Below are positions 21,634 to 31,061 of a stretch of 32,857 nucleotides of DNA, one piece after another. Position numbers and translations under genes: made by a program. Each line of letters starts with the position of its first letter. Within the stretch, counting starts at the first letter, position 1. Location: contig DF237734.1 in NCBI GenBank assembly GCA_000708835.1, positions 1 to 32,857 of the forward strand, read 5' to 3'. The notes beneath the pieces were generated by a model, which was given only the letters and a program-made list of their open reading frames with translations, ran no database searches and was not told the DNA's origin. Source of the stretch: Klebsormidium nitens. Its lineage: Eukaryota; Streptophyta; Klebsormidiophyceae; Klebsormidiales; Klebsormidiaceae.

Positions 21634-24600
21634 ATGACAGCTCCTGCGGGGGGTTCAGGCAAGGGCAAGAAGCATGGAGGGGAGTGCGTCAAGGTGGTGG
21701 TGCGGTGTCGGCCGTTGGCGAGCAAAGAGATTGCAGATGGCCGCCAGCGCATTGTGGACATGGACTCGCAAACCGGACAGGTGAGCTCGCTGGCCTGCTG
21801 TGCTGCTCATTGTGCGTTGACATTCCAGTTCCATGTTGGCTTTCAGATTGTCATGGTAGAGTACACTCCAAGCACGCAATTTCTACTTCAATACTCCCTC
21901 CTGAAGTTCTCAGTAAGTAGAAACCCCACTCTTACAGCAACGTGATGTACTTCAAATGAGTTAGGTCTCGGCCGTATACTGTTCTTAGCAACGCACCTTC
22001 CTCAAAGAGAATGTCAACAGTGCAATTTTGCAAGTGGTGCCCTATCTTGTTGCGTCCCCAAGCTCGACGCAATCTGACAATTTGTCCACAGTCACTGCAA
22101 CCTCTGTACGTGCCCAAACTTTCAGGAGAGGAGATTCTAGAAAATTTTATGGCAGACATTTTCGACCGCAGTTCTGCTTCAACAGGAAAGGGGAATACAG
22201 AAAAGCAGTGATCACAAGAAGAGTCAAAGGTTTTGAATCTGCTCTGTGACAGCCTGAAAGGGTCTTGCTTGTTCAAGTCTCCTGCTTATGTCTGAGTCCC
22301 GTGCTCGCAAATAGCACCTTTGCTTCACTCAGACCGCCTCAGGTTCTAGTATATTTTATTCCCGGGTTCATAGATCAGTATGGCTACAGAAATGAAGCTG
22401 TTTCCTTAACCGCAGGTCACGGTGCGGAACCCGAAAATGGACCTCAAGGAGCCCCCCAAGGCGTTCACCTTTGACCAAGTCTTCGACTGGAACAGCACCC
22501 AGGAGCAGGTCTACGAGGACGCTGCCAAGCCGATTGTGATCAGCGTGTTGGAAGGATACAACGGAACGGTCTTTGCGTATGGTCAGACAGGGACGGGGAA
22601 GACGCATACCATGGAGGGAAGGGACGAGCCAGGTAAGACTTGCTTGTTGGAAAAATTCCTCTCATACGCTGAGAAGGGAATCGGTAAATGAAGCAGTGAC
22701 GGATGTCCAAAGGGGCATCAACGAAACCCATTTAAAGCCAGGAGTTGAAGCTCCACAGCCACGCGCTCACTGGTTTAGCATTTTGCTCGCCCATTTACAC
22801 AGCGCATTCTTCTCTACCACGCACGAATCAAAAGAGACGACTGCTGATTTCTTAAGTCGGAGGATGTTGAAAGCCTGTACTCTTTGAGCCGCAGGCTAAT
22901 CTCCGCTGCATGACCGCCCTTTCATTGGATCGGAATGCTCTTTAACTGCTCTTTAACGTCTATCTGTTACTTTTTACAATGGACTGGCGCATGCTTTGAA
23001 CTCCTCTTGACTTCCTTTCCTTCACTTTGCGCAGCGGACCAGCGCGGCATCATCCCAAACGCCTTCGAGCACATTTTTGCCGAGATCGCGCAAACCGAGG
23101 GCACGGAATTCCTCGTCCGGGCGTCGTTTCTGGAGATCTATAACGAAGAGATTCGGGACTTGCTGGCGAAGAACCCGAACAACAAGCTCGAATTGAAGGA
23201 GAGCGTCGAGACGGGGGTTTACGTCAAGGACTTAACCAGCTTCGTGGTTAAGGGGGTTCAAGAGATCCGGAACGTGCTGCTGGTCGGGAAGAAGAACCGG
23301 ACGGTCGGGGCGACCCTGATGAACCAGGTGGGTGAATGAGTGCGTCCGGTTGAAAAGAACATGCTCAAGTTTAAACAGAAGCTTCCCCTACTCGCAGGAA
23401 AGGTTGACTTGTCGATCAGGAGCACGCCCTGCCTTTGTAGAGAGAGACTCGCGCTCAAAGACGTGTATCCGATTCAGCGGGATCCCTTCAGCAGCGGGCT
23501 TGGCAACCGAGTGAAAGACCAGAACTGCCACCTGTTCGTTATCTTGGTGAAGCCAGTAACATACCAACTCGCTATCCAGTTTGTGCGAGTACGCGACTGA
23601 GTCTCTGACCTTACTAAACAACCAGCTTCTGTTCTGACAGCCCTTGCAAAGTGGAGTCATCGGCCCAATGCTGGTCCGAAAGGACCGATCAGCGGGTGTG
23701 TTGAGTCTGACCCCACAAGCATGTTGTGAATAACCTACCAGCCATCACCAAGAGCTGAGACCTGTGAACAAATAAATTTGTGGAGCACTTTTCCAGACAG
23801 GCCTCTGAATGCAAACACCTACCACCGCTCCCCGGTTCCAGGACTCGTCCCGGTCGCACTCCATCTTTTCGATCACCATCGAAACCAGCACGCACATCAA
23901 GGCAGGGCCCAAAGACGACGGGCCGACCATTCGCGTGGGGAAGCTGAACCTGGTGGATCTCGCGGGGAGCGAGCGGCAGGGCAAAACGGGGGCCACGGGT
24001 GAGCGCCACGTGGCAGGGTCCCAATCGTTGGTAGAAGAAGGCAGCCGTCAGGGCGCGTTTTGATTTCACGACTGCTTGCGCCGACTGACTTGTGTGGAGC
24101 AACATTCAGAAACTGTGCACCAGATCCTTCCGCGCTGCATTCCGCTTACAAAGAAAGGCTCGCTAGCGGATGTCAATCCTTTCGTCGTGTTCACTCTGTC
24201 CCTGAGCAGGGATTGTAGTCAGAGACGGCGAATCTGAGAATCGAAAATAAAGACCTTCAGGAATTTGGGACTCCGACTTGGATTCCACCGTCTCAGATTC
24301 CCCGACGAGGCCCTAATAAGGTATGTAGAGACAGATGCTCTTCCTACCTTACCAGGTGACCGGTTGAAGGAAGCGACCAACATCAACTGGTCGCTGTCTG
24401 CGCTCGGCAACGTCATTAGCGCTCTTGTCGATGGGAAGAGTGGGCACATCCCGTACCGAGACAGCAAGCTCACGCGGCTGCTCCAGGACAGTCTCGGGGG
24501 TGAGTTTGCTAGACTTTGGGCATTCTCTTGTTCTCAGAAATATTTTATTCTCACCAATAGCTACAGTGACGGAGAGTCTTCTTTGTCTCATCGGCACATT

Positions 24601-27600
24601 TGTTCCGCGAAATGGGTGGCCGAGGTCTAGGTTGGACGATTGAAAGTACTTCCAGTTGCGGCAGCGATTCCGTTTATTGCGTCGGCCATCCGGCAACTGG
24701 AAAGACGTGAAGATTAGTTGACCTCCCAATCAAGCATCACCTCGACTTCGTACTTGATTCCTTGTACAAAGTTCGTACGCTCAATGGCTAGTTTTTCGGC
24801 TGCCTAAATGCTTACCCAGCCTCACGATCCAGCAAGCATCTCGGTGTTCTCCTTTTTCACAAAAGACAACCCAGCAAGCAGAGATTCTGAACACAGGACA
24901 GACTGACCACTGGAGCTCAAACTCAGGCAACAGCAAGCCGCTCACGGTCGCCGATCTAGGCCCTACGGATACTACTTGAAAAGCCCCCGTAAAAAGTGCA
25001 GGTTGATGTTTTGGTGTTAAAAAGCTGAGCCTGACGCCAAGTGTGTCACAGGTAACACCAAGACGGTGATGGTCGCCAACCTGGGCCCCGCAGACTACAA
25101 CTTCGACGAGACGGTGAGCACGCTGCGGTACGCGAACCGCGCGAAGAACATCAAGAACAAGCCGCGCATCAACGAGGACCCCAAGGACGCCATGCTGCGC
25201 GAGTTCCAGGAGGAGATCGCGCGGTGAGCGCCGGTTCCACTTTGGCATTTTGCTATTTCTGCACCAGCAGAACTGTTGTTACGCGTTACGAAGGTAACTT
25301 TAGGAAGGGTCACAAAATGCGTTGTCGTGGTTGCAAAGACAAGTTGTGCGGCGAGAGTAGCTCCTTTGTGTAGGGTTCGCTGGGCAATGCAAGGGGGCCT
25401 TTATGGACCTCGTAAGGGGTTGACAGGAGCTTGGGAGGTTGTATTTAGGGGTGATTACGATGGGACAAGCAGCTGAGATTCCAAAGTCATCGCGGGCTGA
25501 GATCAGCAGCCCGGTGGCGGATCAGACCCGGCGGACAAGTCTTGGCGGAATCTTCAACTTACAGAAAACTTCCAAAAACGGTACAGAAAACTTCCAGAAA
25601 CGGAAGCTGATTCTGCCTCGCTTCTCGCCCTCTCCAGGTTGAAGAGCCAGCTTCAGCAGTCCGGCGGCGGCGCGGGCCCCAGCGGACGGATCTCGGACGG
25701 AGAGATGAGCGACGAGCGGATCGCGCACATCAAGGAGCAGATGCGGAAGGAAATGGAGAGCGGGCTGAACAAGGGGGCGAGCGAAGAAGCGATGGCAAAA
25801 ATGCGAGATGAGATCGAGAGGAAAGCGCGGGAAGAGATGGAGAGTATGATGAAAGAGCGGGAGCGGACGGAGGAAGAGAAAAAGCGGATAGCGCAGGTAA
25901 AGTTACGATTCTCCCATTTTACGATATCCATCTCTGAAGGATTAATGTACATATATCTGCGCTGTTGGCATGGGCGGATGCTGCCATAAGAGACGGCACT
26001 TTCCGTGTTATGGAAAGTTACTCTCAACGACGGAGGATCTGCCGCCCAGAGCAATGTTGAGATCGAAGGCGTGGTGCTGTTTGTCGATACTGCAGACCTA
26101 AAACGCTCAATGCCCAACAAGACCAACTCCGATCGTAGAGACTTCCATTCAAGTCAACTACAAGCTCTGTATCCTATCCTATTGTTTCAACACGCGGGCT
26201 GCCGCGGAGCCTGGCGGCCCTCCAAGTAAGGAAAGGTCCACCCACGACGATTCGGCCGCCGAAGAATGCTTTTGCACTGCCACTCCAGTTTCTTCTGAAG
26301 ACCTTGTTACGTTTCGTGTTCGCAGGACTTGGACTGGCAGCTTAGAGGTCGAATGGTTGACAGGGTTTATTTCTGGATCTAACTCTTCTATCCAAATTAT
26401 AGAGTTACCGTCTCCTTAAGCGTTCAGATTTTGTTACTCTTTGCAGGCTGCTGACCCGCTTCCATTCCGCCTCCAAGTTGGCCACAGCGCTTTGATTGCG
26501 TTGGATTAAGCTTTCGCTTTACGTTCCGGTTCGGATCCGCAGAAGTTGAACCAGCAGCAGGAGCTGTAGATACAGCGGCATTAAGAGGAGCTCGGGAAAG
26601 AGAAGCGGCAGTCAATCCTTCTTCAAACATTGATTTTTTCTGAAATTGGCATTAGCGCATTGTTCCGTCTCTGAAGCTTTCCGTTCCGGTTCCGTTCCGC
26701 AGGAGCTGGACCGGCAGCACGAAGAGATGCAGCGGCACTACGAGGAGCTGGCGAACGAGAAGCGGCAACGGGACGAGCTCGCGCGCAAGCTGAAGGCGAT
26801 GGAGGATAAGCTATTGCACGGAACTAGCAACGGCGAGAACCTGCTCGACAAGGCGGAACGGTTCGAGCGGGAGCTGCAGCAGAAAGAGGCGGAACTCGCG
26901 GAAAAGCGGCGAATCGACGAAGAGAAGCAGCGGAAGATCGCGGAACTAGAGGTGAGGGATCAGGTGGAGGCTGAGAAGAATGGACGATCTAGACCGGCGG
27001 TAAACGGGGAAAGAAAGCTTCACGAGAGTGCATTCCTGGGCGGAAGTCCACTGGATAGGCAGAAGGCCGAGCTGAAACAAAGCGTTCCTCTCCAGAAAAA
27101 GCGACCATCAGCATTGGGCATGTTATAAGATCGTTTAAACTCATGGGAAGCCTGAACGTAACTCATTCCCGCTTTATTGTACGTCTTTCGGATCCACCTA
27201 CACCTGGTCGAGGCTGCAAAAGACCCGAAAAGACCAGGTCTTTGCAGAGTGTGCGAAGCTCTCTTCAGACACCCAACCTCACGTCACTGTTTCCCACGTC
27301 ACTTACACTCGCTGACATCATGCACTGACGTCACGCTCCGGTTTTCTTCGTCGCAGGACGCCCAACTGACGGCGGAAGAGCGGTACTCTAGCCTGGCAGA
27401 CGAGATCGACTCGAAGACCAAAAAGCTGAAACGAGCGATTGCGAAGTACCAAGGGGCCAAAGCGGAGGTGGAACAGGCGCACCGAGAGATGCAGGAGTTG
27501 AACGAAGAGTTTCAGCGCGAGCGAGAAGATCTGCTGGATTCCATACGCGCGCTAGACCAACAGCTGCGGCTCAAGAACCTTATTATCGAGGTGAGACTTT

Positions 27601-28981
27601 GGCGCCAGGACGTTTCAACATGTCCCACAGAGTACAAGCTTCCGCTGTCGGTTGTTACAGCTGCTTGAACGAGCTCATTGGTTTTGCCGCAATAAGATGT
27701 GCTTGGCCCTTTAGGTTACAATTTATGATCGAGCTTTTGTCGCTCTTAGTCGTTGATATCAAGCGGCAGCTGCTTCTGAGCCTCTTACGTGGTGGTGTCA
27801 AACGAAAAATCCCCCTCACTACGCTTTGTGATGTCTCCCTTCTTGGAGCTTTGTCCCGACAAGAACAGTGAAGCAGCTCGCCATGCAATCTCTTCCTCAT
27901 CACAATTGGTTATTCTTGCTATATCCGGAAGCGCTGGAACGGTCTTCCTTTCGTTAAGCAAAGCGCTTTTCGCCCGCAGAGCTTCGTTCCGCCGGAAGAG
28001 GTGAACAAAATCATGCGGCGCGCGCACTGGGACGAGGACCATGAGCGGTGGATTTTGGAGGGGGTGCAGTACGCAGGGAATAATGCGAAAGCGAAGCGGC
28101 CCATATCCGCAGCGGGGCAGCGGCGACCAATCTCTGACTACGCCCGCATCGCGGTTGCCATGGGGGAAAACAACCCGCGCTTCAAGTAAGATTCATGCAT
28201 ATCAGTGCGATTTGACCAGATTGAGAACAGAGTTTCCCCGAGGTTCGAGGGACTCAGCCGCTCATCGAAGCGCCAATTGGCGCGGACTTAAGATTCTGGT
28301 TTTGTTCTTTCAAGATTGCCTGTTTGGCTCAGATATAGGTTACCCGTTCAAGAAGACATGGAGGCACGTTCAACCCTGAGCTTTCGCTCGGGAGGGACTC
28401 ACAAGCGCGGATCTGTACGCCAGGGACGGGGATTAACCGGCAACTCTGTAAATCAGATATAACTAAGATTGACTGTAATCTGAACGTTCACATCGAAGTT
28501 GAGACGCCTTCAAACGTATTAAATTCACGCAGCTGCACTTGAAGAACTTGCATCCAGTGCCCCACGATGGCAGATATCCGTTTGATGAAGGCTTTTGGAT
28601 TTCAAGCTGCTCCGCTTGGCAGGATTTCGCTGTCCAACGCCGTTGCGGCGCTCTCAGCCGTAGGCTTCTGATGCGGTCACAACTAACGCTCACGTTCCGT
28701 TGGCCAGGGCGGAAAACATTTTGACGATGGAGTTGGACATGCCGGAACGGACGACGTACGACTACGACGGCGGGCCGGGCAACGCGCGCGTGCAGGCGAC
28801 GCTCAACCACGCGTTTGCGGACGATGGGGAGCAGCTGTTTTCGGACACCTTGCAGAGCGCGTATCTGTCGTACGATGACGGGGACTCGGCGGACAAGAAG
28901 CGCGCGGCGAGTAGGGCGGCCGCGCGGCCCAAGTCGGCGCGCCCGAAGTCGGGGCGGCCAAAGACGGCGGCTCGGTCGTGA
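21634..28981 (+). CDS. FLA10: Kinesin-2 motor subunit (FLA10/KIF3A type), eleven exons
   Basis: Model: 21634-21780, 22416-22632, 23035-23327, 23842-23998, 24356-24499, 25052-25223, 25638-25896, 26703-26951, 27357-27590, 27980-28185, 28708-28981; 783 aa, all GT-AG and in phase, close to Chlamydomonas FLA10 in length. The N-terminal motor opens with [11 protein letters not shown] and carries the P-loop GQTGTGKT (105-112), switch I NQDSSRSH (218-225) and switch II DLAGSE (258-263). The kinesin-2 neck [17 protein letters not shown] follows, then a charged coiled coil (about 378-625) and a globular tail with [12 protein letters not shown] and [14 protein letters not shown]. The last residues repeat RPKS/RPKT four times. 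Heterotrimeric kinesin-2 drives anterograde intraflagellar transport, so the organism should have a flagellated stage. Intron 7 holds decayed copies of the exon 8 start. Confidence 0.96.
24650..24702. repeat. 10-bp inverted repeat in kinesin intron 5
   Basis: TTCCAGTTGC (24650-24659) and its reverse complement GCAACTGGAA (24693-24702) flank 33 bases. It could be a hairpin or the trace of a small inverted-repeat element. No target-site duplication was recognised. Confidence 0.5.
26326..26345 (+). pseudogene. Possible short relic of the kinesin exon 8 start
   Basis: After CGCAG at 26321-26325, GACTTGGACTGGCAGC matches the first 16 bases of exon 8 at 13 positions, then the similarity fades. On its own this is weak; it counts mainly because a clearer copy lies 200 bp downstream. 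Confidence 0.4.
26543..26611 (+). pseudogene. Decayed upstream copy of the kinesin exon 8 start
   Basis: Following TTCGGATCCGCAG, bases 26543-26611 resemble the first 66 bases of exon 8 (26703 onward), with one extra triplet near the middle. The last 39 bases match at 33 positions. In frame it reads KLNQQQEL, stop, IQRH, stop, EELGKEKRQ, against [22 protein letters not shown] in the real exon. Even the pyrimidine-rich TTCCGGTTC lead-in is similar to that before exon 8. Two in-frame stops mean it cannot replace the real exon. Confidence 0.8.
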
Positions 28982-30044
28982 GAAGGGAGTAGAAAGAGGC
29001 AGAGTATGTTTCTTGTTTGCACAGTTTCAGATTGCTTGCACGCGACTCATTGAAGCTGCTTGCCCGTTTGCATAGGCCTACGGTTTGCGGACAAGACCCA
29101 TTTAGGTCCGTGAGTGTAAAAAATGCGCGAGAGTCGTTGGGCAATAAGAAGTGTCATCTGACGAAGAACCCCTCTCAGAGAACGGCAATCGCCTCGTAGG
29201 TTTGTGCTTGCACCCAAAGGGACGTCACAAAACTTCTCCGATCGACTGGGCTCGCGTAAAAGCGATTCGCATCTGATGGAGTGAGCTTCCGCAAGGCCCC
29301 ACAAAGGATTTCGAGGGCAAGGCTACCTCCTCTGTGCCCTCTTTCCTCTAATTCTGAAACTGACAATGAAGGATGATCGAAGTCCTAACTGAGGGGGGCG
29401 CGATCCGTAATAGCGGGGTATGATATCAAGCAAACGTATCACTGCTTTCAAGGGAGCTGAAACGCTGATGCCGCAAATACAAACATGCTATTCCGTGCAT
29501 TTGTATGTTTACTCTTTGAAACCGCAGCTAGTACCGGCATGACTGACATCAAGTTCGAGAGCGGAAACGGTACATTCCTAGTCAACCGATAAGCCAGGAT
29601 CGCGTGACAAGGATTCCATGCCATCGGCTGTAGCGTCAACAGCCGGCATGCCGCGATATCTGTCCATGCTTGAAATGGAAATCTAACCAATGGGTCATGC
29701 TGCAACCGAGTTCGATTCAAGATACCAAGATTAGCGCAATCCTATAATGGCAACGGAGATGTTCTGTTAGCGAAGTGCTCGCGATACGGCTTTCGAGATT
29801 TTTCGTGGCGACTACTCACGGTTCAATGTCGAATTGGATACACAGTTCAATGTCGAATGAGCATATAAACACTCGATTTATTGCCCAACATGATACAATT
29901 TCTACTTTACAAGGCGGCCCCGCGCTCTAGAGATTGCAAACCCTCCGGAACAAACTTTATCACACGTGGGTAACTGCAAATGTACAACGTCCCACCCACA
30001 TGGCATTCACTGCCTGATTCCTCGTTCTTCATAATTCACGCTCT
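28982..30044. other. Intergenic region downstream of kinesin
   Basis: About 1.06 kb containing the kinesin 3' UTR and, near its right end, the 3' UTR of the minus-strand Cys-rich gene. GTTCAATGTCGAAT occurs twice about 25 bp apart near 29821-29860. Nothing else was recognised. Confidence 0.5.
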
Positions 30045-30225
30045 TCAGCAGCCAGTCACGTTACTGGGCGCCGTACCACAGTTGGGCAGGCAGATCCCGA
30101 TGAAGTTCTGCGCGGTGATGGGGTGAAGTCGGGGCTCCGCCGCAGCCGGCCGCGCAGTGGTACCCGAGGAAGCAGTCGAAGTCCGAGTTGCAGCCCTGAG
30201 TGCATGCAGCGCACGGCACGATGGC
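30045..30225 (-). pseudogene. Last exon of a Cys-rich (probably secreted) protein, with a frame break
   Basis: After a CTGCCAG acceptor, the minus strand from 30225 reads AIVPCAACTQGCNSDFDCF and GYHCAAGCGGAPTSP: six Cys in about 30 residues. The same frame then loses its Cys pattern and stops at 30061-30063. One base out, the sequence continues as NFIGICLPNCGTAPSNVTGC and stops at 30045-30047, with three more Cys. The switch falls in or near C4 runs (30120-30123 and 30131-30134 on the plus strand). So one base may be extra, through sequencing error, a polymorphism or real decay. No GT-AG intron fits between the two frames. The family is not recognised, and upstream exons with a signal peptide were not found. 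Confidence 0.5.
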
Positions 30226-31061
30226 CTGGCAGACGGTCTGTCAGAGTCATACCTAGTACACGTTTGTGACAACCTTGGAAGAACGAGGCTTCGAGAATAT
30301 TGAGAACGCGTCAATCTGCGTCACCCAAGATTTGATCCTCGAATGCCTGCAAACGTCGTACATCTCTCGCTGAGGTTAGATCGGCACCTCTTTCCTACAA
30401 GAACATCTGCATGCTGCGTCACCATCGTTGGCTCCTGCCAAAAAACATTGCTAACGAAAGTCGCCTTGGACGCTAGCTGGAATGCTGATCCGGCTGACGT
30501 CAAGTCTGGCGCTTAGGGCAACGGACGGCGCGCGTGTTCAGCATGGCATTTTGGTCGGCTTGCTGACGTCACTGCGGATGCCTCCTCGCATGCCCGCTTT
30601 GGCGAGAGTCTTGGTGCGACAATCCGTAAGTGGCGAGGCCATCGACAAATCAGGCAAGCTTGATCTGCCCGCAGCGGCGATCCGAGAATTAGTATGGCGC
30701 AGTCGAAGTCAATCCGAGGATAAGAACGCCGCAGAAGAGAGCTCGCTTTTGCACTTTGAAACAACGATGGGCGGACTGCCTGCGTAAGCCTCGAAACCCG
30801 TTGACCGCTGCTCCATAAGTCTGTTCCACCCGATCCCACCGAACCACGAAGTTGGTCGCAAGCTTGCAGATGCACAGTACAACTCATTGAGGTCTGACAT
30901 TAACGGCCCCTTACGGCCATACCAATCTTGATGAGTCTTTCGTTCTATCAATTCTCTTCACTTCTTCGCGGAAACCCTTTGGCCTCTTTACCGCCGCAAG
31001 TAAAATTGAAGGCGCCACCCGTTCAGAGTTTTTTTCCGGCGGCCGGTCCTTGTCTGCGGAG
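30226..31061. other. Region upstream of the two Cys-containing genes
   Basis: About 840 bp that must contain the remaining 5' part of the minus-strand Cys-rich gene and the promoter of the plus-strand secreted-protein gene. Open frames on both strands (30482-30787 +, 30887-30513 -) overlap each other and have no recognisable domain. No exon could be assigned with confidence. Confidence 0.35.

Noticed and set aside
29690-29725. GAGTTCGATTCAAG as a tRNA B box
   Set aside because: No acceptor stem, A box or cloverleaf could be built around it on either strand.
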